Assembly (NCBI RefSeq): GCF_000472965.1
Contig: NZ_AXAU01000001.1
Span: 124,001-188,000 of the forward strand
Length of the DNA: 64,000 nucleotides
Reading direction: 5' to 3'
Source: Bradyrhizobium murdochi
Lineage (GTDB): Bacteria > Pseudomonadota > Alphaproteobacteria > Rhizobiales > Xanthobacteraceae
Part shown: piece by piece, positions 1 through 9,218 of the stretch
Layout: each line of letters opens with the position of its first letter
Numbering within the stretch: position 1 is the stretch's first letter
Made by a program: the position numbers and the translations under genes
Notes under the pieces: model-generated
Databases searched by the model: none
Seen by the model: the letters and a program-made list of their open reading frames with translations, nothing else
Told to the model about the DNA's origin: nothing

Positions 1-147
1 ATTGCCTTTATGCGCGATACCGCGGCCTCGTATCGTGAGGAAGCCAAGAAGATCTTCAAGCGCATCGAGGAATGCTCGATCTTCACAGAACAGGTTCGGA
101 AGACCTGCGAGACCGTCAAACTCAAGATGGTCGAAGGCAAACCATAG
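1..147 (+). CDS. C-terminal fragment of unknown protein (cut by window edge)
   Basis: Frame 1 is open from the first base and ends with TAG at 145-147, giving 48 residues of a gene that begins outside the window. The fragment is charged and helical in character (RDTAASYREEAKKIFKRIEE), with two cysteines (in EECS and RKTCE), and ends KMVEGKP. Codon use, with G or C at most third positions, matches the genuine genes nearby. I do not recognise the family, and no domain can be named from this tail. Confidence 0.6.
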   Translation: MAFMRDTAASYREEAKKIFKRIEECSIFTEQVRKTCETVKLKMVEGKP

Positions 148-616
148 CCGCATTGAGCCATCCGGAACATCGATCAGCTTTGTCGTCCCGACGGGAAGAC
201 CTGTTTTTGAATAGCGTGTGTGAATTGCGGCACACGGCTGGTGCCACGAATCAGCTTATTTTGAAGCCTCCTCCCTAAACTTGTACCCGCCGCAAATGGC
301 GGGTCTCCTTTGCGGCATCCGGCAGCAGCGATCGCACGGCGTCGGTGCAGCGATGGCCGCACGCCTGATCAGCAGGTCTGCGCTCAGACCAAAAGTTGCA
401 GATTTTGCCCTGCACAATCGGTTCGGGTGAGGCAGGCGCGTGTCCGCAATGACACGCCGCAGCAATTCCTGTGGGACGGGGCGCGGGTTGATACCCCTGC
501 CGTCGCACCGTTCGCGTAAACTGAATGAGCCGGCCGGCTGCTGATTCCCGCCGGCTTCGCCGCGGTTCGGCGCTTCCAAGACGTTCGAGACTACCAAGAC
601 CACCCGGAGCATCTTC
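148..616. other. Intergenic stretch without a convincing gene
   Basis: No open frame here has the codon bias of the neighbours. The only structure I see is a perfect 7-bp inverted repeat, ACCCGCC-gcaaat-GGCGGGT, at 285-304. It lacks a following T-run, so it is a weak terminator candidate at best. The last 20 bases hold the GGAG that serves the gene starting at 617. Confidence 0.4.
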
Positions 617-991
617 ATGCTGTTTCTGAGCTACGCCTATCGATTCCTCTCCAACTTCGTGTTCCTGGCGCTGGTCTATTTTGCTCTGAATTTCCTCGAA
701 AAGTACCAGCATCGCGTGGTCGTCGCGGTTCTCGTGCTGGTCTATGCCGGCATGCATGCGGCGTCCGCGCTGCGGTCGTTTCATTTCTTCCAGCGCATCG
801 AACGGCTGGAACTGGAGGCCCGCCGTTTGGTGGCAGCGCTGGGCGAGGGGCCGAATTCGACGTCTACGCGCAAGCAGGTGATCGCCGAAGTCAGCGGGCT
901 CCGCCAAGCCGGCGAGATCAAGGCCTATATCGACCTGCTGTTTCTCGCCATCGTCATCCTGCTCTGCATCGCCAAGATCGTGGCCAGTTGA
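617..991 (+). CDS. Small membrane protein of unknown function
   Basis: This 124-residue protein has a hydrophobic N-terminal half (about residues 5-55, probably two membrane segments), a charged middle rich in Arg and Glu (about 60-100) and a C-terminal membrane segment (about 103-122). A GGAG lies 9 bases before the ATG. The topology suggests an inner-membrane protein with a short cytoplasmic or periplasmic helical region. It is convergent with the deacetylase gene that ends at 1059. I do not recognise a named family. Confidence 0.6.
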   Translation: MLFLSYAYRFLSNFVFLALVYFALNFLEKYQHRVVVAVLVLVYAGMHAASALRSFHFFQRIERLELEARRLVAALGEGPNSTSTRKQVIAEVSGLRQAGEIKAYIDLLFLAIVILLCIAKIVAS

Positions 992-1058
992 GCCTTTCGC
1001 GATGGCGGACGAGCGGTGCCCGACGTCAGGAAAACGGATCTGGCCGGACCGCGGCCGA

Positions 1059-2405
1059 TCAGCGCTTTTTCAAGCCCGCAACGCGAACCGACCGCGCATT
1101 CCGCTTGGCTTGTGCCGCCGGCTTCGGTGCGGTCCCGCTGGCGCCCTCCGGCGCCTGCGCGGTCTGTCCGGCGGTTTCCGGCGGCTGAGTGGTCGCTGCG
1201 TGGTCGTGGCGACGGGATTTCCCGGCGAGCCTTGCCGAGGAGACCTCCGTTGACCGAACTTGCGCAATCGACGTCGTCCGCCGCGCGGACAAGGCCAGCA
1301 TGGCTACGCGCGTCGATTCCGGGATATTGAAAATACTCTCCGCCGGAATCGGCAGCGCGGCCAGCGTGCCGACCGGCGGCAAACTCGTCTGGCGCGGCCA
1401 CGGCGTTGCCGGTGACAGGGATACACCGCGCCCGCGTCGCCGGGCGTGCGCACCAAGATCGGCCGTGTGCCAGTCGAGATTGGACAGGGCCGGGACGGGC
1501 AGCGCGGCGGGGCCGGCCGCCGCGAATTTCGAGACCTTCGGCCAGCGCGAACTCGCCACCATTTCCGACGGCGGATGCAACTGCCATTGCTGCGGCTCGG
1601 TCGGCGTCGCCGGCCGCTCCGGCGTCGCCGGCACCACATGGACGATGCGATAGCCGCGCGCCTTCAGTTCGCTCAGAATCTTCGGTAGCGCCGTCACGGT
1701 GCGCGGCTGAATGTCGTGCAGCAGCAGGATGCCCTTGCCCTTTCGCTCAAGTCGCTGCATCGCGAGCTCATAGACGCGATTGGCGGAGACGTCGCGCCAG
1801 TCATCCGCCGGGAAATCGGCGCTCCAGAGCTGAAGTCCCTTGGAAGCGGCGAATTCCTCGATCTCGTCGGTGCGGCGCAGGCCGGGAATGCGCAGGAACG
1901 GCGCGGGTGCGGTGCCGTCGCCGAGCGCCGCGGTCACTGATGCGATGCCTTGTTCGATCTCCTGTTTGGAGCGGTCGAACGGCAGGCGATCCATGCCGGC
2001 CGGATGATTCTGGGTGTGGGTGGCAACCGTGTGGCCGGCATCGCGCACCTTGCGCACGCCTTCCGGACTGGCGTTGGCCTGGCTCCCGACCAGGAAGAAG
2101 GTCGCCTTCGCGCAGTGGGCGGCGAGAATATCGAGAATCTGGTCGCTGTATTTCGGCAGCGGTCCGTCGTCGAAAGTCAGCACCACCTCACGATCTTCGA
2201 GTGGCAGCGTCTTGCGGTATTGCATGGTGCCGATGATTGGATAGGCGCGCGGATCGACCACGATGGTGCGTGACGTGCCGATGGCGTCAGGATGACCTGG
2301 GCACTCGGCGGCGGAGGCTGTTTGTACGGTGAGGCAGGCCAGCGCTCCCATGCACAAGGCGGCCCATGGCCGCGCTCGCGGGCCTTCGAATACGCTAACA
2401 ATCAT
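1059..2405 (-). CDS. Exported polysaccharide deacetylase (NodB homology domain) with long C-terminal tail
   Basis: Carbohydrate esterase family 4 enzymes remove N-acetyl groups from chitin-like or peptidoglycan sugars using a metal bound by Asp and two His. This 448-residue protein has a signal peptide (about 12-33), the first catalytic motif TFDDGP at 77-82, the metal-binding motif H-T-Q-N-H at 130-134, and a later LLLHD motif typical of the fold. The NodB domain ends near residue 265. The remaining 180 residues are Pro/Ala/Arg-rich and look unstructured, which is unusual for the family. The next gene upstream on the same strand is a paralogue with the same N-terminal layout (AECP...GTSR...YP). 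The target polymer cannot be told from sequence. Confidence 0.85.
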   Translation of the reverse strand: MIVSVFEGPRARPWAALCMGALACLTVQTASAAECPGHPDAIGTSRTIVVDPRAYPIIGTMQYRKTLPLEDREVVLTFDDGPLPKYSDQILDILAAHCAKATFFLVGSQANASPEGVRKVRDAGHTVATHTQNHPAGMDRLPFDRSKQEIEQGIASVTAALGDGTAPAPFLRIPGLRRTDEIEEFAASKGLQLWSADFPADDWRDVSANRVYELAMQRLERKGKGILLLHDIQPRTVTALPKILSELKARGYRIVHVVPATPERPATPTEPQQWQLHPPSEMVASSRWPKVSKFAAAGPAALPVPALSNLDWHTADLGAHARRRGRGVSLSPATPWPRQTSLPPVGTLAALPIPAESIFNIPESTRVAMLALSARRTTSIAQVRSTEVSSARLAGKSRRHDHAATTQPPETAGQTAQAPEGASGTAPKPAAQAKRNARSVRVAGLKKR

Positions 2406-2539
2406 TGAACACCGGCTTCATTCCAACCCTTGGCCCTGACGACCAGCACCAAGGTTCAATCTTTCTTCAGGCGGGCCATGCTTACACGAGACGCGATGAA
2501 TCGTGCTTTAATCGACTGAACTTCATGCCGATTTTGGCC

Positions 2540-3333
2540 TTAATGTGCCTTGCCGGACACGGTTTTGGCATCCGCCGGGACGACGTGGACCGCGCGGTAG
2601 TGATTGTCGCGGAGGTAACGCAGAAAGGCCGGCAGCATCGAAGCGGTCTGCGCCTTCGGATCGTGCAGCAGGATGATGCCCTTGCGGGCAATTTGCAGCC
2701 GGTCGGTGAGCAGTTTCAACTGTTGCGCCGGCGTCATATGATTCCAATCGCTGGCCCATAGATCGGCGCCGAACACGGCGATGCCGCGCTTTTGCAAGGT
2801 CTCCAGCGTGGCGGGCATCATTTCAAAATAGGGGAAGCGAAAGAACGACGTGGTTGGGGTCGTGGTGGCCGTGCCGTGCAGCGCCGTTTCGACCGCCGCG
2901 ATGCCCTTGTCGATCTCGCCGATGGCAGCCTCCGGCTTCATGTATTTGAGATTGTGGTGGGTCAAGGTGTGGTGCGCGACAGTATGGCCCTGGGCGGCCA
3001 TTCTTCGCACCAGTTCGGGATGTTCGGCGGCGCGCCTTCCGAGCAGGAAGAAGGTGGCGCGTACGCATTCCTGCGCCAGTGCCGCCAGTATCTTCTGGTC
3101 CGCGGCCGCCACGGTCCGTCATCGAAGGTCAGCACCACCTCGTGGTCTTCCAGCGGAAGCGTCTGTGGAAAGCTCTTGAGGCCCACGCGCGGGTAGGTAG
3201 CTGCGTCCACTGCGAGAACGCGTGAGGTGCCGAGCGCGTCCTTGCGGGGACATTCGGCAGCCGTCGCCGCCGCAACGAAGGTCATCAATGCCGCGGCCGC
3301 CATGAACGGTGCCGCGCTGAAATGTCGGGTCAT
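2540..3333 (-). pseudogene. Second polysaccharide deacetylase, broken by a single-base frameshift
   Basis: The N-terminal frame from 3333 encodes a signal peptide, AECP, GTSR and then TFDDGP, after which it runs into nonsense Arg/Trp-rich sequence and stops at 2962. A second frame, open from about 3112 to 2540, carries the rest of the NodB domain: ATFFLLG, the metal-binding HTLTH, and IILLHDP. Inserting one base in the GC-rich stretch at 3102-3116 joins the two and aligns residue for residue with the intact paralogue downstream (GPLPKYSDQIL against GPWPAADQKIL). The restored protein would be about 264 residues. Both halves are otherwise free of stops, so this is either a recent mutation or a sequencing error. 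Confidence 0.8.
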
Positions 3334-3439
3334 TTGCGGTTGGACATATTTGGCATTGCGCTCGGTGTCGCCGATTGGGTAAGCGTGCAGCGTAACTCAG
3401 GCAAGTTCCCTTTCATCTGTCAAACCGGCGAGGCGCGGC

Positions 3440-4873
3440 ATGGCCGAGAAAATCGACGTTGCCCAAGCCGAAGCGCGGTCAGCGCAACGCTCCGTGCTCG
3501 ACCATCTCCTGATGCGGGACGAGGAGGGGCAGCTCCGACGCGAGTTTGTCGAGGAGATTACGCGCGCGATCCATGCTGCCGACCGGCCGTTGTTGTGCGA
3601 GGTGGTGGCGGAACTACACGAGGCCGATCTCGGCGATTTGATCGCGGCCCTCGAGCCCGAGGACCGCGTCACCCTCGTCGAGATCACGGGCACCGATTTC
3701 GACTTCTCGGCGCTCAACGAGGTTGACGACGCCGTCCGCGAGGAGATCCTCGAGGAGCTCGAGCCGGAAACGGTTGCCGAGGGCGTTCGCGAACTGGAGT
3801 CCGACGACGCCGTCCAGTTGCTCCAGGGCCTCGATGAGGAGGACCAGGAAGAGATCCTCGAAAGGCTGCCGCCGCCCGAACGCGTCGCGATCGAGCGCGT
3901 GCTGCTCTATCCGGAAAATTCCGCCGGCCGCCGGATGCAGACCGCGTTTATCTCGGTGCCGCCGGATTGGACGGTCGGGCAGGCGATCGACTACATGCGC
4001 GACACGCCTGATCTGCCTGACCGCTTCTACGAGATCTACGCGGTCGATTCCGAACAGCACTGGCAGGGCGCGGTTTCGCTCGACACGCTGTTGCGGGCAC
4101 GCCGCCCGGTGCCGCTTGTCGATCTGATTGAGGAAGACCGCCGCCGCGTCTCCGTGCTCGACGACCAGGAAGAGGTCGCGCGGATGTTCGGCAAGTACAA
4201 TCTGGTTGCGGCCCCCGTCGTCGACACCACCAACCGGCTGGTCGGCGTCATCACCATCGACGACGTCGTCGACGTCATCGAGGAAGAGGCTGATGAAGAC
4301 CTGAAGGCGCTCGGCGGCGTCACCAGCGACGAAGAATTGTCCGACAATGTCTGGACCATCGCGCGCGGCCGATTCAATTGGCTCCTGGTCAATCTGGCGA
4401 CCGCGTTTCTGGCGTCCTCCGTGCTCGGCCTGTTCGAGGGCCAACTCGAGAAGATGGTGGCGCTCGCCGTGCTCGCGCCGATCGTGGCGAGCCAGGGCGG
4501 CAATGCCGCGACCCAGACTATGACCGTGGCGGTGCGGGCGCTGGCGACCCGCGAACTCGGTTCCTACAACGCCTTCCGTGTCGTCATGCGCGAGGCGATG
4601 GTCGGGCTCGTCAATGGTCTCGCTTTTGCCGTCATCACGGGCGTCGCTGCGGTGGCATGGTTCAAGATCCCCGGCCTGGGCGTCGTGATCGGCCTCGCCA
4701 TCATCTGCAACCTGGTGGCCGGCGCGCTCGGTGGCATCCTGATCCCGATGGTGCTGGATCGGGTGCGCGCCGATCCGGCAGTGGCGTCGGGAACTTTCGT
4801 CACGACGATCACCGACGTGGTCGGCTTCTTCTCGTTTCTCGGCATCGCCACGCTGTGGTTCGGACTGAGGTAG
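3440..4873 (+). CDS. mgtE: Magnesium transporter MgtE
   Basis: MgtE proteins are inner-membrane Mg2+ channels gated by cytoplasmic Mg2+. All parts are present in 477 residues: an acidic superhelical N domain (about 30-155), a CBS pair (about 160-290), a connecting helix, and five membrane segments (about 310-477). The pore region has the conserved PIVASQGGNAATQ, and the last helices carry TITDVVGFFSFLG. The length is normal for the family. The start at 3440 (ATGGCCGAG) lies 106 bp from the divergent deacetylase pseudogene. I saw no M-box-like structure upstream. Confidence 0.96.
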   Translation: MAEKIDVAQAEARSAQRSVLDHLLMRDEEGQLRREFVEEITRAIHAADRPLLCEVVAELHEADLGDLIAALEPEDRVTLVEITGTDFDFSALNEVDDAVREEILEELEPETVAEGVRELESDDAVQLLQGLDEEDQEEILERLPPPERVAIERVLLYPENSAGRRMQTAFISVPPDWTVGQAIDYMRDTPDLPDRFYEIYAVDSEQHWQGAVSLDTLLRARRPVPLVDLIEEDRRRVSVLDDQEEVARMFGKYNLVAAPVVDTTNRLVGVITIDDVVDVIEEEADEDLKALGGVTSDEELSDNVWTIARGRFNWLLVNLATAFLASSVLGLFEGQLEKMVALAVLAPIVASQGGNAATQTMTVAVRALATRELGSYNAFRVVMREAMVGLVNGLAFAVITGVAAVAWFKIPGLGVVIGLAIICNLVAGALGGILIPMVLDRVRADPAVASGTFVTTITDVVGFFSFLGIATLWFGLR

Positions 4874-4922
4874 CAAAACGAGGTCTCATTTATCGTTAAT
4901 CGGACCTTAAGGCGCTTCGCCG

Positions 4923-5306
4923 ATGATGTTGGCCCACGAGGTCAACATGCAGCGGTTGCGGCTGAAAGCGGACGGACGGATCGTCGAACTGCGTGACGGG
5001 CAGGAGTTCCCGCTCGTGCCGACGATGCCCGCCCTCGCGCCGGAGCAGCCTTCAACCGCAACCGTCATGCGTGACGCGACGCCGGGCGAAACCGCCGCGC
5101 TGCCCGCCGTGCGCGACCTTCGTCGTCGCGCCTGCCTGACCCAGATCGAATTCGCGGCACGGCTCGGCGTGCCCGTCGAAACCATCCGGAACTGGGAGCA
5201 GGGCAAGCGCGTGCCGCGCGGACCGGCGCGGGCGCTGCTCGCGGTGATCGCCCATTCACCGGAAACCGTTTTCGCCGCGCTGGCCACGGAACCGGAGCCC
5301 GCCTAG
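4923..5306 (+). CDS. Small helix-turn-helix (XRE-type) protein
   Basis: In this 127-residue protein the C-terminal half (about 65-115) is a helix-turn-helix of the XRE/YiaG antitoxin-like type: LRRRACLTQIEFAARLGV, then VETIRNWEQGKR and VPRGPARALL. This pattern is common in HigA- or MqsA-type antitoxins and in single regulators. The N-terminal half (MQRLRLKADGRIVELRDGQE) resembles a small beta domain. Later ATGs at 4926 and 4950 are also possible starts, and 4950 gives the more natural N terminus. No toxin gene adjoins it, so I read it as a stand-alone DNA-binding protein. Confidence 0.72.
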   Translation: MMLAHEVNMQRLRLKADGRIVELRDGQEFPLVPTMPALAPEQPSTATVMRDATPGETAALPAVRDLRRRACLTQIEFAARLGVPVETIRNWEQGKRVPRGPARALLAVIAHSPETVFAALATEPEPA

Positions 5307-5419
5307 CGCTTATTTGGCGCGTTTCTCACGCGCACCGGAATTCGCTCCGCTCGAAGCGCTATCTGTTGGCACGGCTGTTTCCGCAGCCCATAATGGGAAC
5401 GGTCCGCGGATACAACCCA

Positions 5420-6238
5420 ATGCTGTTTGTCGAAGCCAATGGCGCAAAAATCCCGGCGATCGGGCTGGGTACCTGGGAATTACGCGGACGCACCTGCGCG
5501 CGGATCGTCGAGCAGGCATTGCGGCTCGGCTATCGCCACATCGACACCGCACAGATGTACGACAATGAACGCGAGGTCGGCGAGGGGCTGCGGGCTGCGG
5601 GCGTGAAGCGCGATCAGGTATTTCTCACCACCAAGGTCTGGCCCTCGCATTTCGCGCCCCACGATCTGGAACGCTCCGCCAAGGAAAGCCTGGTGCGGCT
5701 GCGCCTGACCGAGGTCGATCTGTTGCTGTTGCACTGGCCGAACCCGCAGGTGCCGCTGGTGGAGACGCTGGGCGCGCTGGCACGGGTCAGGCAGCAGGGC
5801 CTCGCCCGCCACATCGGCATATCCAATTTCACCGTGGCCTTGATCGAGGAGGCGGTGGCGGCAAGCCCGGAACCGCTGGCCTGCGACCAGGTCGAGTACC
5901 ATCCCTATCTCGACCAGACCAAGGCGAGGGAGGCTTGCGCACGTCACGGCATGGCGCTGGTGGCCTATAGCCCGGTCGCCAAGGGGCGCATCAAAAGCGA
6001 TCGCGCGATGCAGCGGATTGGAGACCGCTATCGCAAGACGGCGGCGCAAATCTGCCTGCGCTGGCTGGTGCAGCAGGGCGTGGCGGCGATTCCACGCACC
6101 TCGAAACTCGAACGGCTCTCGGAGAACATCGAGATCTTCGATTTCGAGCTGTCGGACGAGGACATGCAGGAGATTTCCGCCATGGGCAACGCCGGCGGCC
6201 GGCTCACGGATTTCAGCTTCGCGCCGAAATGGGATTGA
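5420..6238 (+). CDS. Aldo/keto reductase, 2,5-diketo-D-gluconate reductase type
   Basis: This is a 272-residue TIM-barrel NADPH-dependent carbonyl reductase. The catalytic tetrad is visible: Asp42 and Tyr47 in DTAQMY, Lys72 in TTKVWP, and His105 in LLLHWPNP. The NADPH-binding end has AIPRTSKLERLSENI. It resembles the AKR5/DkgB group, which reduces alpha-dicarbonyls such as methylglyoxal or diketogluconate; the exact substrate is unknown. The open frame extends upstream to 5366. I chose 5420 because family members begin at about this point (MLFVEANG). An ATG at 5393 is also possible. Confidence 0.9.
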   Translation: MLFVEANGAKIPAIGLGTWELRGRTCARIVEQALRLGYRHIDTAQMYDNEREVGEGLRAAGVKRDQVFLTTKVWPSHFAPHDLERSAKESLVRLRLTEVDLLLLHWPNPQVPLVETLGALARVRQQGLARHIGISNFTVALIEEAVAASPEPLACDQVEYHPYLDQTKAREACARHGMALVAYSPVAKGRIKSDRAMQRIGDRYRKTAAQICLRWLVQQGVAAIPRTSKLERLSENIEIFDFELSDEDMQEISAMGNAGGRLTDFSFAPKWD

Positions 6239-6298
6239 GGAGCCGCACCGCCGAACGCTATCCTGGCGACCGTAAGAGACGAACCTCATTTCGGTACG

Positions 6299-7099
6299 AT
6301 GGAGCCGCGGCGGATCATACCTACTGAGATCACGGCGTCGGCAGTCGCACATGTGTCACTGCTGACGTTGTTGCTGCTGTTTTCGGAGGTGCATCCGTTC
6401 GGCTCGGTGACCGCCGAGCAGGTCCAGGTCGAGATCGTTACGCCGCAGGAAATTCCCGAACAGCCAAAGCCGGCCGAACAACAAGCCGCTGAGACCAGGG
6501 CAGAACCGGCGCCAAAGTTGGAAACGCCTGCCGCCGCCAGTCCGCCTCCGCCGTCAGGGCAGCTACAGCCGCCCTCGCAGAGGCAGGCTGCGCTCGCCAC
6601 GCCGCAGTCCGCACCACCGTCGCCATCGCAACCCGCGGCGCCGGCCTACAAGCCGGCCGAGCCGGATATCTCGATCAAGTATCAGGTGCTGCTAGGCTTA
6701 CCGCCCGACCTTTCGCCGCAGCCGCAGGCACCGACGCAAGCCCGCAACAAGGACGACGACAATTTCGACGGGCCGGCGACCGAAGTCGCCGACATCTCGA
6801 GCACGCTTATCGCGGAATTCCGGCGGCACCTCAAAACGTGCTCGAAACTGCCGGCCTCGCTGTCGGGCACCGACGACGTCAGGGTCAAGCTGCGTGTCCT
6901 GATGACGCCGGACGGCAGGCTCGCTGCGGAACCGATCCTGATCGAGGCCAGCGCCTCCATGAAGGGACCATTGCTGATGCAGGGCGCCATCCGCGCGCTT
7001 TCGGCCTGCCAGCCCTATGCCATGCTGCCGGTGGAGCGCTACGGCGAATGGAAGGTGCTCGACCTCGGCTTTACGCCGCAGGATTTTACGAGCGGCTAG
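6299..7099 (+). CDS. TonB/TolA-like energy-transducing envelope protein
   Basis: The 266 residues show the architecture of TonB/TolA proteins: a short cytoplasmic N terminus, one membrane anchor (about 12-33), a long Pro/Ala/Gln-rich periplasmic spacer (about 45-150) and a compact C-terminal domain (about 165-266) with a cysteine pair (LKTCSKLP and LSACQPY). The C domain resembles the TolA/TonB C-terminal fold (VRVKLRVLMTPDGRLAAEP). Such proteins carry proton-motive energy from ExbB/ExbD- or TolQ/TolR-like motors to the outer membrane. No motor gene lies nearby. The stop codon sits in the terminus of the repeat element that follows. Confidence 0.75.
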   Translation: MEPRRIIPTEITASAVAHVSLLTLLLLFSEVHPFGSVTAEQVQVEIVTPQEIPEQPKPAEQQAAETRAEPAPKLETPAAASPPPPSGQLQPPSQRQAALATPQSAPPSPSQPAAPAYKPAEPDISIKYQVLLGLPPDLSPQPQAPTQARNKDDDNFDGPATEVADISSTLIAEFRRHLKTCSKLPASLSGTDDVRVKLRVLMTPDGRLAAEPILIEASASMKGPLLMQGAIRALSACQPYAMLPVERYGEWKVLDLGFTPQDFTSG

Positions 7100-7312
7100 A
7101 GCACGATGAAATTAGGCTTGATTGCGACCACAAAGAAGGTGCGCTCCCTCTCCCGCTTGCGGGGGAGGGCCGGGGTGGGGGTGTCTCCGCGGGCGATACT
7201 GCCCGAGTGGAGAGAGCCCCCACCCGGCGCTGCGCGCCGACCTCCCCCGCAGGCGGGAGAGGTGAAGCGCGTATGCGGCCAAATCGATCTAACCAAAAAT
7301 CATCATGTTCTA
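7097..7312. repeat. 216-bp composite palindromic element
   Basis: The outer ends are inverted: the TAGAGCACGATGAA side at 7097 pairs imperfectly with the end reading CATCATGTTCTA at 7301-7312. Inside, the 22-bp arms at 7147-7168 and 7241-7262 are complementary at 21 of 22 positions. A further GC-rich arm pair (about 7169-7183 and 7213-7226) pairs almost completely. There is no room for a transposase. This is a non-coding palindromic repeat of the kind found between genes in Bradyrhizobium, possibly a MITE-like or REP-like sequence. Confidence 0.75.
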
Positions 7313-7373
7313 GCAACTTTCGCGAATGCCGCCCGGTTCGGGAGTCCCAACCCGGGCGGCATCGGTTCGCTTC

Positions 7374-8192
7374 TCAGTCCGGATGTTCCTGCAGCGCGCG
7401 CCGGATCGCCATTTCAACCGGCGAATATCCGCCGTCCTCCCGTTCAAGCCGGATGGGTTCGGCCGGATGCAGGGGCGGCTGCGCCATGAAGCGTGGCCTC
7501 GAACCGCGGTGCGGCTGCGCGGCGTGGATCAGGAAGGGATGACACAGATAGACCGTGCCGGCCTTTCCGACGGCCAGCGCTTCCGGGCGATCGGCCGCCA
7601 CGTCGGCGAGCGTCAGGTGCGACATGCCGGCTTCGCCCGCAGGTTCGAGCAGTCGCGCCATATCGAGGTGCGAGCCCATCCGGATACGGGTCGGCGCATC
7701 CAGTTCGCCAATATCGGAAAACAAGAAGAGCATCAGCAGCGCGCGGCCACGCGACGTCACGTTGACTCGCCACGAGGCGAAATCGTTCCGCTCGTTTGGA
7801 TCGTCCGACGGGCCGGGGAAGCTGAGGTCGACGTGCCAGCCGGTATCGCCGGGATCCTCGGCATGCGGGAAGCGCACCGGAAAACTGCCGAGGTCCGCGC
7901 GCGGCCACCAGCGGCCGCTTCCGACGAGCTGATCGAAGGCTGCGTGGAGCACCGGCGTGTTCACCGCCTTCCGAAACGGCTCCTGTCCGTAATAGCCGAG
8001 CCGGATCACCGGCCGCGTCCAGGTCTTCTTGTCGAAGGGATCGCATCCGGTGTCGCGCCAGAGAATGGCGCGGCCTTCCTCGGCAAGCTGCTCGGGGAAA
8101 GCGTTGTCCAGTCGGACAAAGCCGTTTTGAAGAAACTGATTCAGTTGTGCGTCGCTGAGCGCGCGCACGTTTCGAATTGTACTAGAAGGCAT
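7374..8192 (-). CDS. Phytanoyl-CoA dioxygenase (PhyH) family protein
   Basis: This 272-residue protein is a predicted Fe(II)/2-oxoglutarate-dependent dioxygenase. The iron-binding H-x-D motif is His120 and Asp122 in GWHVDLSF. The distal His is probably His218 or His223 in YLCHPFLIHAAQPHRG, followed by an Arg able to bind 2-oxoglutarate. Homologues hydroxylate diverse small molecules, so the substrate cannot be assigned. It stands alone between the palindromic element and a 246-bp intergenic stretch in which I see no gene. Confidence 0.85.
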   Translation of the reverse strand: MPSSTIRNVRALSDAQLNQFLQNGFVRLDNAFPEQLAEEGRAILWRDTGCDPFDKKTWTRPVIRLGYYGQEPFRKAVNTPVLHAAFDQLVGSGRWWPRADLGSFPVRFPHAEDPGDTGWHVDLSFPGPSDDPNERNDFASWRVNVTSRGRALLMLFLFSDIGELDAPTRIRMGSHLDMARLLEPAGEAGMSHLTLADVAADRPEALAVGKAGTVYLCHPFLIHAAQPHRGSRPRFMAQPPLHPAEPIRLEREDGGYSPVEMAIRRALQEHPD

Positions 8193-8438
8193 GAAATCCT
8201 CATATCGCTTGGCCAGCCGGCATCATCGCGCGCAGCGAGAATGGGTCGGCTCATTCGGTCCTTGAATCGCGCTGGCGCTGAAAACGGCACGGACGCGCTC
8301 TTTTCCGCCCGCTGGCGCGGGCAAGCCGTTAGCGGCTGAGGAAAAAGGCCGAAGCGATATTGAAGATGCGGATCATCATCATGGTGGCCGGAGAAATAGC
8401 ACAGGTGGATTGAGGCATCAAATGAAGCCACCGGCCCG

Positions 8439-9116
8439 TCAGTTCCCCATCGCGCGCCAGGCGTTCGAGGCGAACTGCCGCCGCCAGGTCACGATCACGA
8501 CGAGTGCGGTCGTAATCAGCAACAGCCAGGGGCTGACGAACCAGCCGAGATAGCCGAGCGCAAAGAAGAACGCGCGCTGGCCGCGGTTGAAATGCCGTCC
8601 CGCCGCCTCGAACAGGCGCGTTGTGCGCATGACATGGGCTTCTGCCTCCGCCGTGTCGCGCTGGGACGAGGGCGGCATCGCGCCGAGCAGGATCGCAACA
8701 TAGTTGAACAGGCGATACGACCAGGCGAATTTGAAGAAGGCGTAGATGAAGATGAGGATCAGCCCGACGCATTTGATCTCCCACAGCGCCGGCGAGGGGG
8801 TGAGATCGACCGGCAGCTCGCGAAGCACGGCCAAGGCGTCGTGGGTCGCGCGCAGCAGCGCCAGCGCGCCGCCGATCGCGATCAGGCTGGTGGAGGCGAA
8901 GAAGGCGGTGCCGTTTTGCAGCGAGGCCATGATCTGCATGTCGACCATGCGTGCCTCGCGATCGAGCATGTTCCGGACCCAGACCTCGCGGTAGGCATTC
9001 ATGCGCGCCGACAGGCTGTCGCGGCCGTAAGCCGTGTGTTCGAGCGTGAACCCATAGGCCAGCCACTCGACGACGAAGAAGGCGACGGCGGCGGTATCGA
9101 CCCAATAGGTGCCCAT
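8439..9116 (-). CDS. DUF599 family membrane protein
   Basis: The 225 residues contain about four membrane segments (near 5-20, 68-88, 112-135 and 190-212). The soluble stretch between the first two, YREVWVRNMLDREARMVD, and the motif QNGTAFFASTSLIAIGG match the DUF599 family, whose function is unknown. The gene is divergent from the GST gene, with a 102-bp gap. The ATG at 9116 opens a Met-Gly-Thr-Tyr-Trp N terminus running straight into the first helix. Confidence 0.82.
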   Translation of the reverse strand: MGTYWVDTAAVAFFVVEWLAYGFTLEHTAYGRDSLSARMNAYREVWVRNMLDREARMVDMQIMASLQNGTAFFASTSLIAIGGALALLRATHDALAVLRELPVDLTPSPALWEIKCVGLILIFIYAFFKFAWSYRLFNYVAILLGAMPPSSQRDTAEAEAHVMRTTRLFEAAGRHFNRGQRAFFFALGYLGWFVSPWLLLITTALVVIVTWRRQFASNAWRAMGN

Positions 9117-9218
9117 GTGGCGGCATCCCCGATGATGGCTTGTGCGACCGTGATGTACAGGTTGGACGTGTGCGGCGCACTATGGCAAGATGCCGGTCCC
9201 AACAGGATTTCCCCGCAA

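Noticed and set aside
3614..4876. A 420-codon open frame antisense to mgtE
   Set aside because: It is a mirror of the high-GC3 mgtE gene; its translation is Asp/His/Arg-rich without any domain, while the sense strand is a complete MgtE.
8141..8431. A 96-codon minus-strand frame before the PhyH-type gene
   Set aside because: It overlaps the start of the dioxygenase gene in another frame, its composition is unlike the neighbours, and it has no domain.
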